In this document: one piece after another, positions 1 through 9,060 of the stretch | How positions within the stretch are numbered: position 1 is the first letter of the stretch | Layout of the letters: each line of letters starts with the position of its first letter | Assembly: GCA_026182355.1 (NCBI GenBank) | Contig: JAPFBL010000006.1 | Location: 6,848,501 to 6,912,500 of the forward strand | Length of the DNA: 64,000 nucleotides | Direction of reading: 5' to 3' | From: Hermatobates lingyangjiaoensis | Taxonomy: Eukaryota; Arthropoda; Insecta; Hemiptera; Hermatobatidae | Made by a program: the position numbers and the translations under genes | The notes under the pieces: model-generated | Database searches by the model: none | The model's input: only the letters and a program-made list of their open reading frames with translations | What the model was told of the DNA's origin: nothing

Positions 1-194
1 TGAGCTCGAGCAATAAATAAGCCTTTGAATCAAGTCATTCGAGTACATTACAACCAGTACCTCTGTAGTTATTCCTACATGAAGCAAATTACTTGTAATC
101 TTCTTCTTTTTGCTTCGCTAGACTTTATTATTTACTTCACCATAATTAAACTGTAATTATTAGGAAAAATTATATTAAGAGTTTTAACAAATTT
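1..194. other. AT-rich sequence, nothing recognised
   Basis: No open frame with a family signature and no clear repeat is visible here. It leads into a fragment of a dispersed repeat. Confidence 0.4.
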
Positions 195-265
195 ATACGT
201 TTTGAGGTCCCCAGAGTCGACTTTTTATTTTTTTATGACATCCCGGCATGTGTGTATCCAAGTTT
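195..265 (-). repeat. fragment of dispersed repeat R1
   Basis: The stretch reading 'gttttgaggtcc' and then 'atgacatc' matches, in reverse complement, the end of the R1 repeat near 33230-33300 and 62330-62400 ('gggacctcaaaac', 'gacatcatcg'). Only this end is recognisable. The rest of the copy is either absent or too diverged to follow by eye. Confidence 0.45.
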
Positions 266-1560
266 CTCAATATACACAGGTCACATCATTTGATGTTCTT
301 AATTAGTTTAAATAGCTAAAATAGTTGCTAATTATAGAACTAAGTATAGTTTTTAAGGTAAATAGCTCTCTAGAAAGGCACATTATAGAGCATTTTGCGA
401 ATTTAAAAAAGTTTTTTTTGGGGAAACTACTACTATAGAAGCTTAAAAATTTTGTTTATAACATCTAGCTAAAATTAGTGTGATATAATAAAAATTCCAA
501 TAATTTTGGGGTACTGGAAGGGAGCAGTATATGCTGAAAGATGCCAACTAAAGTTAGAGTGAATAATCCCTACCTGTCCCACTTCTTTAAGTTTACGTTG
601 AAATAGATTTTGTTTAGAACCTAACCATATAGGTTTATTAAACTTTCAAATAAAGCTTTTTTTCCGCTTTCCCTTGTAGCCTTAACGACTTTCATGTTCT
701 CTAAGGGCGGAAGTATGACTCATTTTTGATTTGACCCCTATTTATTAAACCATGATGGTTCACATTACTAGAGGCGCCACATGGTGTCACCCATCGAGGT
801 GTGAACCACGGCCTATGTTGCTCAACTTGATATAATATGAATGGTGTATCCAGCATCACTCTGACTTGGGCACTCAGAAAATAAAAAAAAGTCATGAAAA
901 ACATTCAAATAGTTAGTCCTATAAGTGAATAGTATAAAATGTTTACAAGTTGCAAGTCAAATTCCAAGAGGACATAGGTCTAGACATTTAAGTTTTATTT
1001 ATCTAGAAACTTATGATATCCTGATTCGTGTTCTCTAAATGTTAAATTTTATGGTGGGATGTGTAAATTCTTTTACACTTGTCATTGTGAGATTTTCTAT
1101 ACATTTCGCATGGATGTGGAGACAACGTCCACCACATTAACCCCCAACACTAGCATGGTAATGACTAAACCGTTTGGTGAAGAGGGAAACGTCTGAGGAA
1201 AGTGTGGACAAAGTGTTTCGTATGAATCATTGGTCGCCCCCCATTACCACCTGCTTTATGGAAACCCACTCTCCCCGAGTATCACAAAACACCCCAAATT
1301 ACAGCTTTCGCTTTTTTACTCAAGCCGTCTTCTACTCGATAAAACCATTTATTGTTTCGTACTCTCAATATTCTTAGTAACCATCAACTTCTGTTATAAT
1401 ATAAATAAAATATATATATCAAGTTTAAACCACAGTGGAGGAAAAAAACCAATAGAAATAAATGTTTTGAAGCCTTTCAATTTATTTCTATTGTTTTCCT
1501 TTTTCCATTCTAGTTTAAACTTCATTGATCGCATCACGTGTTTATTTATTGTGATTTTCC

Positions 1561-1563
<3 letters not shown>
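266..1563. other. no gene seen
   Basis: AT-rich sequence with only short chance frames. 740-830 is somewhat GC-richer, with short complementary pieces around 'ggtgtgaaccac' and 'gatggttcacat', but I recognise no family. Nothing else is supported. Confidence 0.4.

Positions 1564-1601
<38 letters not shown>
1564..1601. repeat. (TA)n microsatellite
   Basis: A run of alternating TA with one phase slip. Similar tracts at 1690-1710, 1856-1871 and 2105-2116 border the PLE-type foldbacks that follow. Confidence 0.85.
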
Positions 1602-1867
1602 TTATGTTGCGATTCCCATATTAACGGACTTTAGCCTTTTGAGTTATTTTATTTTTTTTATTTCCAAAATCTATACTTACGGTATATACATACATATATA
1701 TATATATATCGTCGCTCTTTGCCAGCGCGAGTGGACGCATGTGCCTCTTCCTCTTCCCTTCTTCTTCCCTTCTTCTCCCTGACGACGAACTTCAGTTCGA
1801 AATATCGACCCAGTAAGTTTTCTCGCTTCTTCTATTTGTTGTCTTTTTTCATTTTATATATATATAT

Positions 1868-2100
1868 ATATACACTTTTTCGTTGGAAATACTATCCAAA
1901 CGGACAAATATAGTTCAATATAGACAAAAAAACATAGAGAAATCAAAAGAACACACTTACAGTCTCTAATTTTCGGTTTGAACCGTCTTCAGGAGAGATA
2001 AGAGAGGGAAACCAAGCGCACTGGTTCAGAGACGTCTCCAACTGCACTGGTCTCCAACCGTCTCTGAACCAGTGCGCTTGGTGTCCCTCTGTATATAGCA
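1868..2100 (-). mobile_element. PLE-type terminal repeat, family C, foldback
   Basis: Inverted arms at about 2006-2033 and 2058-2088 share 'aagcgcactggttcagaga'. The minus strand carries CTGAAGA, a CGGTT/AACCG hairpin and AAAATTAGAG, a hammerhead-like terminal motif. The segment 1873-1925 ('cgttggaaatac', 'cggacaaatatagttcaat') recurs at 39085-39130, so the family is dispersed. It lies between (TA)n tracts. I infer a Penelope-like terminal repeat from this structure and from sister copies next to PLE coding remnants elsewhere. Confidence 0.5.
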
Positions 2101-2113
2101 TTAATATATATAT

Positions 2114-2282
2114 ATCAATGATCAAACCACAATAAGAAAATGGGAAAACAAGACTAAGATCTTTCAACCGTAACAAGCGGTTCTCGTCAAACGAATTGAA
2201 AGATCTTGGTCTTGTTTTCCCATTTTCTTATTGTGGTTTGATCATTGATTGTTATTTCATGTGTTTATGTGAAATCTTTTAT
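2114..2282. mobile_element. PLE-type terminal repeat, family A, head-to-head foldback
   Basis: Two copies of the same sequence face each other: 'aatgatcaaaccacaataag' and its complement at 2229-2248 bound the structure, with 'caagactaagatctttcaa' and 'ttgaaagatcttggtcttg' inside. The left copy on the minus strand holds the hammerhead-like core TTGACGA, ACCG/CGGT stem, GAAAGATCTT (2152-2190), where the first core base is changed from C to T. The outer end runs into a (TA)n tract at 2280. Family A recurs at 22.9, 23.2, 38.0, 38.2, 39.5, 50.3, 57.4 and 57.7 kb. Confidence 0.6.
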
Positions 2283-2357
2283 ATATATATATCACAAAAA
2301 GAAAACACTGCAAAAAGTCATGGCAACATTTTAACGTATCGTCATCATCAGGAGAAG
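2283..2357 (-). mobile_element. PLE-type terminal repeat, family G fragment
   Basis: Directly after the (TA)n tract. The minus strand reads CTGATGA, one extra T, then GACG-ATA-CGTT, then AAAATG. This is the hammerhead-like pattern with the conserved G after stem II changed to A. Only one copy is seen in the window. Confidence 0.4.
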
Positions 2358-2690
2358 AGATGCAATTCGCTTGTGGAATGAATGCACATTGAAGAATCGC
2401 TTTGTCATTGTCTGCAGTAATAGTTATCTCAACATACGCAAGGAGGAGAAGAAACAAAAAATAAAGTAAATAAAGATTAAAATTAAATAGTAATGAATAA
2501 TAGAATAATTATTATTATTTTAAAAAATAATAAAATAAAACAAGTCAAATAAATAAAAAGTTAAAATGAATAAAAAAAACAGAGCTGAATTCAAAAGCTA
2601 AATAGTAGAGACAAGTAATGAACAGAATAAAAAATGAACTAATGTTGGTTATTGAGTACGGAGTTATCAGAGAATGATAATACATCAAAA

Positions 2691-2728
<38 letters not shown>

Positions 2729-3274
2729 CCCATGTACTTCAGCCTTCAGTGATGAGTTTTTAACTGTTTCTAACGCTATCTAATATCATTTGAAAAAAAC
2801 AAGGAGATCTGGGCATTACAAACAACAAGGGTTGCAGAAGTTCTTTTGCCCCTGCCCCTAAGGTTTTCCACCTCCATGAAAACATAAAAACATAATTTAT
2901 TTTTATTGTACCTTTCCGTAACATTCCATCCTTATTAAACTTGTGAAAAAAATATAAAACACAAAAGAAGTCAATATTGATCAACCTACATCTAAGAATT
3001 ACATTATCAACCGTGATTTTACTATTAAGAAGAAATGATTTAAAACGTATCCATTTGACTAAAATTAAAAACATAAATAATTAAATCTTGTTTTTATGAT
3101 AACGTAATTTTAAATATTTTTGGCCGAATAACATTAATAATAAAAAAAAAATAGTATAAATAAAAAATGAATGTGAATAGATGAAGAATCTTAACTCCCA
3201 TCGAAGAATGAATCTACAGTGGGAGTTCTAAATTTTGCCTAACTCAAATGTATTTAGAGTAGGGATCTTCAAAG
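2358..3274. other. no gene seen; (TA)n at 2690-2726
   Basis: AT-rich sequence with a (TA)n tract around 2690-2726. A 104-codon minus-strand frame at 2760-3074 has no recognisable family signature and ordinary AT-rich composition, so I do not call it a gene. Confidence 0.4.
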
Positions 3275-3447
3275 AGTACCTGAAATCGTACAGGCTCGGG
3301 ACCAACGGTTTAACGTCTTTCTCCGAGGGACGATGCGCCCAGATTTATTCACTTCCCGCATGAATAAATCGAGGACCAGGTGGGTATAGAACCCCGGTCC
3401 TATCAGTTCAGAGCCGAGTACGTTAACCACTGAGCTAACCTGGCCCC
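3275..3447 (-). mobile_element. tRNA-derived SINE
   Basis: On the minus strand an RNA polymerase III A box (TAGCTCAGTGG, complement of 3427-3437) is followed about 34 bases later by a B box (GGTTCTATACC, complement of 3383-3393). The copy starts GGGGGCCAGGTTAGC like a tRNA head. Downstream comes the block CTCGGAGAAAGACGTTAAAC, also present in the SINE near 54.7 kb, so the two share a body. It is not a tRNA gene: the acceptor stem does not close and a non-tRNA body follows. Confidence 0.75.
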
Positions 3448-3674
3448 CTCTACGGTTGATTACGGTTAGTATATTTACCCCGGTTCTGTTTGTGGTTTGA
3501 ACATTGATATGTATGTATTTGTTCCTTATAGATAGCAGCATTACCGGATTGATTTTATATCGGGAATCATCCTTTTTTTCAAAAGAAGTTATTATTTATC
3601 ATCGCTTGAGCATGGAGCTGATCAAGTTGAATCCTTAATTTTACCTCACTAAATTTGATTATTGTAGGAGTCAT

Positions 3675-3833
3675 TAACATGTACCTGGCATTGTACAGGC
3701 TGACAGCCATGCCGAATGTGCACAGGATTTCCAATCTCCCACATGAAAAATATATTGATGTGACCAACTTTCGAACCTGTAATCTTCAGTTCTCAACGTT
3801 AACACGCTGAGTGCTTGACTAACCTGACTCCCA
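3675..3833 (-). mobile_element. tRNA-derived SINE (diverged)
   Basis: The minus strand begins GGGAGTCAGGTTAGTCAAGC, has a GGTTCGAAAGT B box (complement of 3767-3777), and ends with 'AGCCTGTACAATG', like the end of the neighbouring SINE. It is more degraded than the copy at 3275-3447 and lies in the same orientation. Confidence 0.6.
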
Positions 3834-4440
3834 CCCACCTCCTCTTTTATCACATTAAAACGCAACTGTTTTCTATACATATTAGAACTAAAGTAAAGTT
3901 TGTGGCAGCTGCGAATTGATAACCTTGTGTAACAAAAACTTGAATTCCTTTGGATCAATGTTACTGGGAGAATAAAAGCGGTGCTATTGCGCTTTCTTCA
4001 TCTGTCACTGCTGTAGGTCGTGTTCTCCTGTTAGTTTAGTTTTTGCCGGTTAGTTAGCTTAGGGCGAGTTTCCATAAAAACACTGCCAACTGGATTTCTA
4101 CAAGCTTGGAGAAAGGCTCTTTTTTTAGTCACAAGCGTGATTAGTCTTTAGTGGGGATTGCATCACGATTCGCTTTTAGCAAATGTTTACCTTTGTAGGA
4201 ACTGGTTTAATATTTGAAATAGTGTCAATTAATGTATTCATTATTACTCTTACATTTAGTAATCTAATAGTAATTACTATTATAAGTAATAAACATAAAT
4301 TAACTCGGCTTCGGCAAGCCAAACTGACTGCATGTCTTGAAGTTTGTTCTTTTCTCATGCCGACGAACTGTTGTTCGTAATATTTTTCTTTGTGTATTAT
4401 CTGGGTTTTATATATAAAATTGTGTTATACGGTGGGTTTC

Positions 4441-4444
<4 letters not shown>
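3834..4444. other. no gene seen
   Basis: Short frames on both strands around 4176-4380 overlap each other and lack family features. A (TA)n tract follows at 4445-4472. Confidence 0.4.
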
Positions 4445-4476
<32 letters not shown>

Positions 4477-4480
4477 GTGT

Positions 4481-4531
4481 ATATCTTAACTCCCGTTTCA
4501 ATATTTTGATTACAGTGATATTAAATACCGA
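4481..4531 (-). repeat. short repeat, sister copy at 5384-5435
   Basis: 'actcccgtttcaatatttt' followed by a diverged tail is repeated in the same orientation at 5384-5435. Both copies lie beside TA-rich DNA and flank the pair of hammerhead-like units at 4839-5255. On the minus strand they read GAAATATTGAAACGGGAG, like the 3' side of family D ends. Confidence 0.4.
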
Positions 4532-4794
4532 TGTTCTTTTTTTTACGTTACTTTTATATTTGGGTTTTCTTTACGTATACTACACGGAAGAACAGATTTA
4601 AAAAAAGTAATGAGTCAAAAAAACTCACTGCTATATTTTTACTGCCTTGTCATCAGGGAAGCATGTGAGTCTCTCCGTAGACAATCGAGGACTCCTGTAT
4701 TGTGTATATATATATATCATGTATACATCGTTGAAATTAGCCATATTTTGCTGAAGTCATTTTTTCAAAAAACCTTTTCCCTAAGTAATATCTT

Positions 4795-5012
4795 TTTTCT
4801 TCATCCAAACGTTAAAGAATATTTGTAAGGGTGGAGTCGACATGTTTCAACTGGTCTCCAGTCATCTTCAGGGTGATTATATAAAAATCTATCGTGTTTA
4901 GCGACGGTATTAAAACATTGTTTAGAGTTTTCCTCCAAATCCATCCTAACAAATATGCACCCTTGAATATCCACCCGAACAAATATTCTTCAACGTTTGG
5001 ATGAAGAAAAGA
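4795..5012. mobile_element. PLE-type terminal repeat, family E, foldback
   Basis: Inverted arms: 'cttcatccaaacgttaaaga' near 4800-4820 pairs with 'tcttcaacgtttggatgaag' at 4988-5007, and 'aatatttgtaagggtgga' with 'tccacccgaacaaatatt'. Inside lies the minus-strand hammerhead-like core at 4836-4873. The outer sequence continues as related A-rich tails on both sides. Confidence 0.5.
4836..4873 (-). ncRNA. hammerhead-ribozyme-like RNA motif
   Basis: Minus strand: CUGAAGA (4871-4865), one extra U, stem II GACUGG-AGA-CCAGUU (six pairs including one G-U), GAAA (4848-4845), then C AU G U C, the minimal stem III of two pairs (A-U, C-G) and the cleavage-site C. This is the order of a type I hammerhead. 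Stem I is weak: only the first pair next to the core is Watson-Crick. The extra base before stem II departs from the textbook core. Activity is unproven. Confidence 0.5.
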
Positions 5013-5212
5013 GAAAATTATTTAGAGACCTTGAAAAACTTATGAAGAAAATGACTTCAGTACAATATTGTTAATTATTCAACGAAATATGTTTAAATTA
5101 AGGACTGCTCGCAAATTTTACATATATTTATTTGTATATTTGAAGAAAAACAGCCGCTATTATCTTCACTTAGCATTTATAATAAACCAGAAAAACAACG
5201 AAAAAGTTATTC

Positions 5213-5255
5213 ACGTCCTGATGATGAATGTTGATCATTCGAAACATGTCGACTG
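5213..5255 (+). ncRNA. hammerhead-ribozyme-like RNA motif
   Basis: CUGAUGA (5218-5224), one extra U, stem II GAAUG-UUGAU-CAUUC (five Watson-Crick pairs), GAAA (5241-5244), minimal stem III C-AU-G closed by A-U, and cleavage-site C at 5250. GUC (5215-5217) can pair with GAC (5251-5253) as the inner part of stem I. The sequence GAAACAUGUCGAC is identical to that of the minus-strand unit at 4836-4873, while the two stem II sequences are unrelated. Confidence 0.55.
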
Positions 5256-5383
5256 TAGGAGATGTACTTTATTCCGTAGAAGAAATAACGAGAGTTATTT
5301 AGAAAAATTGGGAAACTTGTTAAGAAACAGGTATCAGCTGAGTTTGGTGTCATTTTCAATAATATATATCTATATATACACAC

Positions 5384-5545
5384 TCCCGTTTCAATATTTC
5401 GATCCTCAGAGATATAAAGTACGAGTCGTCACTTGTCTTCGTAGCGACTGATACCTTTCTACCTGATGACAAGCAGTCGAAATATTGTAGTGGTTTTTTT
5501 GTGATCTCTTTTATGTTTCTTCTTTCAGTGAATTTAGTTTATTTA
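5384..5545 (+). mobile_element. PLE-type terminal repeat, family D fragment
   Basis: Holds CTGATGACAAGCAGTCGAAA and then TATTGTAGTGG, the family D end, also seen at 37.9, 43.85, 50.75 and 57.26 kb. At 50.75 and 57.26 kb the same tail directly follows PLE coding remnants, which ties family D to a Penelope-like element. Stem II cannot be drawn convincingly in this copy. Confidence 0.45.
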
Positions 5546-6470
5546 ATTCGTTGAACCGTTTTCTTGAATTGCTTATGTACGTACAGTTGAAATGTTTTGA
5601 CCATCTCATAGAATAATAAGGCTATTAGCAATGTAGTACTACAATAATGCAATAGTTCATGGTTTATTTTATGCAGTTGATTCTGTAAAAATGGTTTTAA
5701 ACAAAAACAGAAACGTCACCATCAAACTGTCCGTCGTCGGTGACGATGGAAAGATTCGAACTGTTGATTACAAATTATTGATCTCAGGAGTGTTCTTCTT
5801 TATATATACTGTGCTTTTAGTTTTGTTCATGTCTAGTTGCACCTTTTACTAATGCATTCAATTAGGAGAACATTCTGACATCGGTCTAAAATGATTCAAT
5901 TAAGTTACAGTCCACGTCAGTAATACTTAAAATTAATTGGAATATATTTTGAATGACATATAAAAAAATAAAGTTTTCTTTCTGCACTAACCACTTTTTT
6001 GTTGTTATTTTATAAATTATTTAACTCAGCAAAAAAGTAGTAAACACGTTAACTTTAATGTTATCGCTGCTAACTTTAACAAGAATTGTTTAAGTGTGGA
6101 TCTGCTATCATCGTACACCAATATAATATATATAACTGATAGAAGTATGAAATGTAGAGTATGTATATATTGGATTACCAGTTTGAAAGTTCAAATCAAA
6201 CTTAAAAGATGTCGTTTCGGTTTTATATATATGGAGAAGATGTCTATGGGAAAGGTTTTGAAAGTTTATTTTATACTTGAAAACTTAGTGGTTCCTGATA
6301 AATATTATTTATTCTATTATGTATGCAGAGATGACACAAAAAGTATATTTAACACTAAATTAAAAAAAAAACCTTCACAGATTCCACAGCAAAAAGGAAA
6401 AAGCTGGGGGTTTTGTGGCAGTTCGTTGTCAAAGAACTCAGATTCTCAAATAACAGTTGTTATTTATAAT
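5546..6470. other. no gene seen
   Basis: AT-rich sequence. A 141-codon frame at 6096-6521 runs into the following AT-only tract and has no recognisable domain, so it is not called. Confidence 0.35.
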
Positions 6471-6670
6471 ATATATAATTATTTATTATTACTATATATT
6501 ATATATTTATATATATATTAAATATTATATATTTATTATTTATATATTTTTATTTATATATTTTATAAATATAAATTTATTTATATATTTATATTTTTAT
6601 TTATATATTTTTATATATATTTATATATATTTATTATATATTTATTATATAATACATATAATTTATTTAT
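6466..6670. repeat. low-complexity TAT/TTA tract
   Basis: About 200 bases almost entirely of A and T in TATATT and TTTATATA patterns. The frame it supports (I, Y, L, F only) is a composition artefact. Confidence 0.8.
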
Positions 6671-6689
6671 GTTGATTTTTCTATATAAT

Positions 6690-6985
6690 TAAAGTTACAA
6701 TTACAACACACAGAAAAGAGACTAACATTCACGATTCTTGATAATATTGGCTTTCTTGAAACAAGAAGAAAACAGAAATAGAAGAAGAAACACAAGAGTG
6801 GGGACATGAAAGGGCTCAACGACCGATAGACGCGTATATATAATAAAAGTTACAACTAGAGAACACAAAAAAGAGGACTAACACTCACGATTCTCGATCA
6901 TTTCGGTTGTCTTGCCGTCTTCTGGAAAGGAGAAGGAGCGGAAACGTGAATGCGTCTACCGAATGATACAAAAACGGTGCATATA
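6690..6985 (-). mobile_element. PLE-type terminal repeat, family B, two tandem copies
   Basis: Two direct copies (about 6690-6838 and 6843-6985) share 'aaagttacaa', 'gactaacattcacgattctt'-type and 'gtcttgccgtcttct'-type blocks. A third lies at 56404-56500 and a tail fragment at 13098-13160. The minus strand of the second copy reads AGAAGACGGCAAGACAACCGAAATGATCGAG, a degraded CUGAAGA / GGC-GCC / GAAA pattern. They lie next to TA-rich DNA. Confidence 0.5.
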
Positions 6986-7041
6986 AATATTTTTGTGTAT
7001 ATATGTATATATATATATATAATATTATATATATATATATA

Positions 7042-7202
7042 TTCACTGTTTTGTTATTGAGGGCTAGGTCAAATAAAAGAAAATAAACTCCTTTCTAGGC
7101 CGACGTTTCGATGTACATCGATTCGATTTACATCGAAACGTCGGCCTAGAAAGGAGTTTATTTTCTTTTATTTGACCTAGCCCTCAATAACAAAACAGTG
7201 AA
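7042..7202. mobile_element. perfect 74-bp inverted repeat, PLE-type family F ends
   Basis: Arms 7042-7115 and 7129-7202 are exact reverse complements, with a 13-base spacer. Each arm, read outward from the centre, starts TACATCGAAACGTCGGCC. The arms therefore begin just before the GAAA of a hammerhead-like core and carry only its 3' side. (TA)n tracts lie directly outside both arms (7010-7041; 7238-7266). Diverged family F copies occur at 38.5-38.85 kb and 50.4 kb. Confidence 0.75.
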
Positions 7203-7232
7203 TAGAATAGAAGAGGTCAATAACAATTTTTG

Positions 7233-7266
<34 letters not shown>

Positions 7267-7269
<3 letters not shown>

Positions 7270-7430
7270 AAGATCGTTCAACGTGATTTTATTCACAAGA
7301 ATTAAATTACACGTCCTTTCAAGTAAAAGGATAATTAACACACAAAATAAAACATGTAACTGACAACATCAACAATATAAGGTTACCATGGAAACCTAAA
7401 AGAAAAGCTGAAGTGTAGCCAACCTTTACA
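7267..7430 (-). repeat. 3' LTR
   Basis: Identical base for base to 11749-11912. It starts TGTAAAGG on the minus strand and ends CTTAGA. A polyadenylation hexamer AATAAA lies near the end, as expected for the R region. Confidence 0.93.
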
Positions 7431-7440
7431 CCTCCCCCTC
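7431..7440 (-). promoter_or_regulatory. polypurine tract
   Basis: Minus strand GAGGGGGAGG, immediately between the pol stop codon (TGA, 7443-7441) and the 3' LTR. This is the expected site of plus-strand DNA priming. Confidence 0.85.
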
Positions 7441-9060
7441 TCAAGTGGCTTGCTGCGGGTTAAAGGGTAGCAGTTTGCTGGAATGGAAGAAATTGGATAT
7501 CTTCTTTCTTTTACCTGCAGCAACTTCATAAAATAATGGTGATATCTGCCTGACAATTGGGAAAGGCCCTACACGGACAGGATCAAGCTTTTTCCTGTTT
7601 AGTTTATTCCCATTCTCGATGTAGACTAAATCGTCCTTCTTGAAACAATGTTGTCGCCGATTTCTATCTATCCGATCCTTGTTTACTTTAAAATTCTTGA
7701 GAGAATTCTGAAACGCTGTTCTGCGGTCCTCTTCAAGAGACGGCGATTTATCCTCCAAAAGGGGTGATATTGTATGTTTTTCACCCAGCAAAAGATAAGA
7801 TGGTGCAAATTTCGTAGAACTGTGAATCGTGTTATTATACTCAGAAACACATTCGTTAGCCAAGATCGGCCAGGCTCTATTATCGTTGTTGTTTATTTTA
7901 CATCGGAGACGGTTTACCAAGGTTTGGTTTAATCTCTCGTTGAGCCCATTTGATTCTGGATGATCGATGCATGTGAAAACTATTTGTATTCCAGCCCCCT
8001 TTAAATAATTTATAAAATCGGCTGAATTAATACCTGTGTACTGATCCGCTAGCAGAATGGAAATCTTATTTCTTTTGGCAATTGGATAAATTAAATTTAT
8101 AAATGTTTTAGCATTCTGTCCCTTTGTAGTAGAGATCCATGCATAGCGGGTGAAATGATCCACTAAAATATGCATATATCTCTTTTTTGATCGGTTTCCA
8201 GCGAAACCTCCGACACTATCCAGCGACATAATTTGAAATGGTTCTGTAGCTGGGCCGAATTGGGAGAGTAATCCGATAGCTCGACTTCGTCGAACTTTAT
8301 TCTCGATGCATATTTTACAATTTTTACAAAAGGAGTGTATAGCTTTATCGAGCCCTTTGAAGTAATAGTGTGGTCGGATTGTAGAAATCATATGCGCCGG
8401 ACCAATATGTCCATAGAGTTTGTGAACACGTTCGATTATCTCGTTTCCTAGGGTAGGAGAAATAAGAATTCTTGATTTTTCTTTCCATTTTTTCAGTATT
8501 AATCCCTGCTTATATTCGATCTGTTTAGAATGTTTTAAGTCAGCAAAATGCTCAGATTGGTCTTTCACTATTGTTGGTAAATCGATTAAATTGACAACTT
8601 TAATGGCATCCTCATTCTCAAAGTATTCCAACACTGGATTTCTGGACAAAAGATCAGCAAGGACATTTTCTTTGCCTTGTTTGTATATAATATTAAAGTC
8701 AAATTGTGATAGATAAAGAATTAAGTCTCCGAGAATTTCATCGGTTCTTGCTTTAGTTTTTAAATTCTCCAATGGTTTGTGATCAGTACAGATCGTGAAG
8801 TGGCGTCCAATTAAATAATACTGCCAAAATTTTATTGCATCTTTAATAGCTTTGCATTCAAGGTGAATGATGCTTAAGCGTTTTTCTCTGTTAGAAAGCT
8901 TCCGTGAGTAATATGCTACAGGGTGTAGTATCCCGTCCTCCTGAGGCTGTTTTAGAGTTGCACCAATGCCTCTGTAGCTGGCATCTGTCTCAATAACTAT
9001 GGATTTCCCTGGATCATAAATAGCCAGAATGGGCTTCGAGCATAAATAATCTCTGATCAT
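7441..9060 (-). CDS. pol: pol 3' part: RNase H and integrase
   Basis: 539 codons from the ATG at 9060. RNase H: ETDAS near residue 24, LECKA near 68, CTDHK near 92, LADLLSR near 135. Integrase: an HHCC zinc region (HKLYGH, then C-x2-C) at about 213-250, and the catalytic triad in SLDSVGG (about 280), LLADQYTG (about 340) and the E of GLNERLNQT (about 375). RNase H degrades the RNA strand during reverse transcription and integrase inserts the cDNA. The frame overlaps the preceding RT frame by ATGA. In relatives this is one continuous polyprotein, so the ATG is probably not a natural start; a one-base deletion upstream is the simplest reading. The C-terminus is basic with no chromodomain. Confidence 0.93.
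   Translation of the reverse strand: MIRDYLCSKPILAIYDPGKSIVIETDASYRGIGATLKQPQEDGILHPVAYYSRKLSNREKRLSIIHLECKAIKDAIKFWQYYLIGRHFTICTDHKPLENLKTKARTDEILGDLILYLSQFDFNIIYKQGKENVLADLLSRNPVLEYFENEDAIKVVNLIDLPTIVKDQSEHFADLKHSKQIEYKQGLILKKWKEKSRILISPTLGNEIIERVHKLYGHIGPAHMISTIRPHYYFKGLDKAIHSFCKNCKICIENKVRRSRAIGLLSQFGPATEPFQIMSLDSVGGFAGNRSKKRYMHILVDHFTRYAWISTTKGQNAKTFINLIYPIAKRNKISILLADQYTGINSADFINYLKGAGIQIVFTCIDHPESNGLNERLNQTLVNRLRCKINNNDNRAWPILANECVSEYNNTIHSSTKFAPSYLLLGEKHTISPLLEDKSPSLEEDRRTAFQNSLKNFKVNKDRIDRNRRQHCFKKDDLVYIENGNKLNRKKLDPVRVGPFPIVRQISPLFYEVAAGKRKKISNFFHSSKLLPFNPQQAT

Noticed and set aside
1230..1595. 121-codon frame
   Set aside because: Ends in (TA)n-encoded IYIYIY and shows no family features.
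3275..3447. tRNA gene on the minus strand
   Set aside because: A and B boxes are present but the acceptor stem does not close and a SINE body follows.
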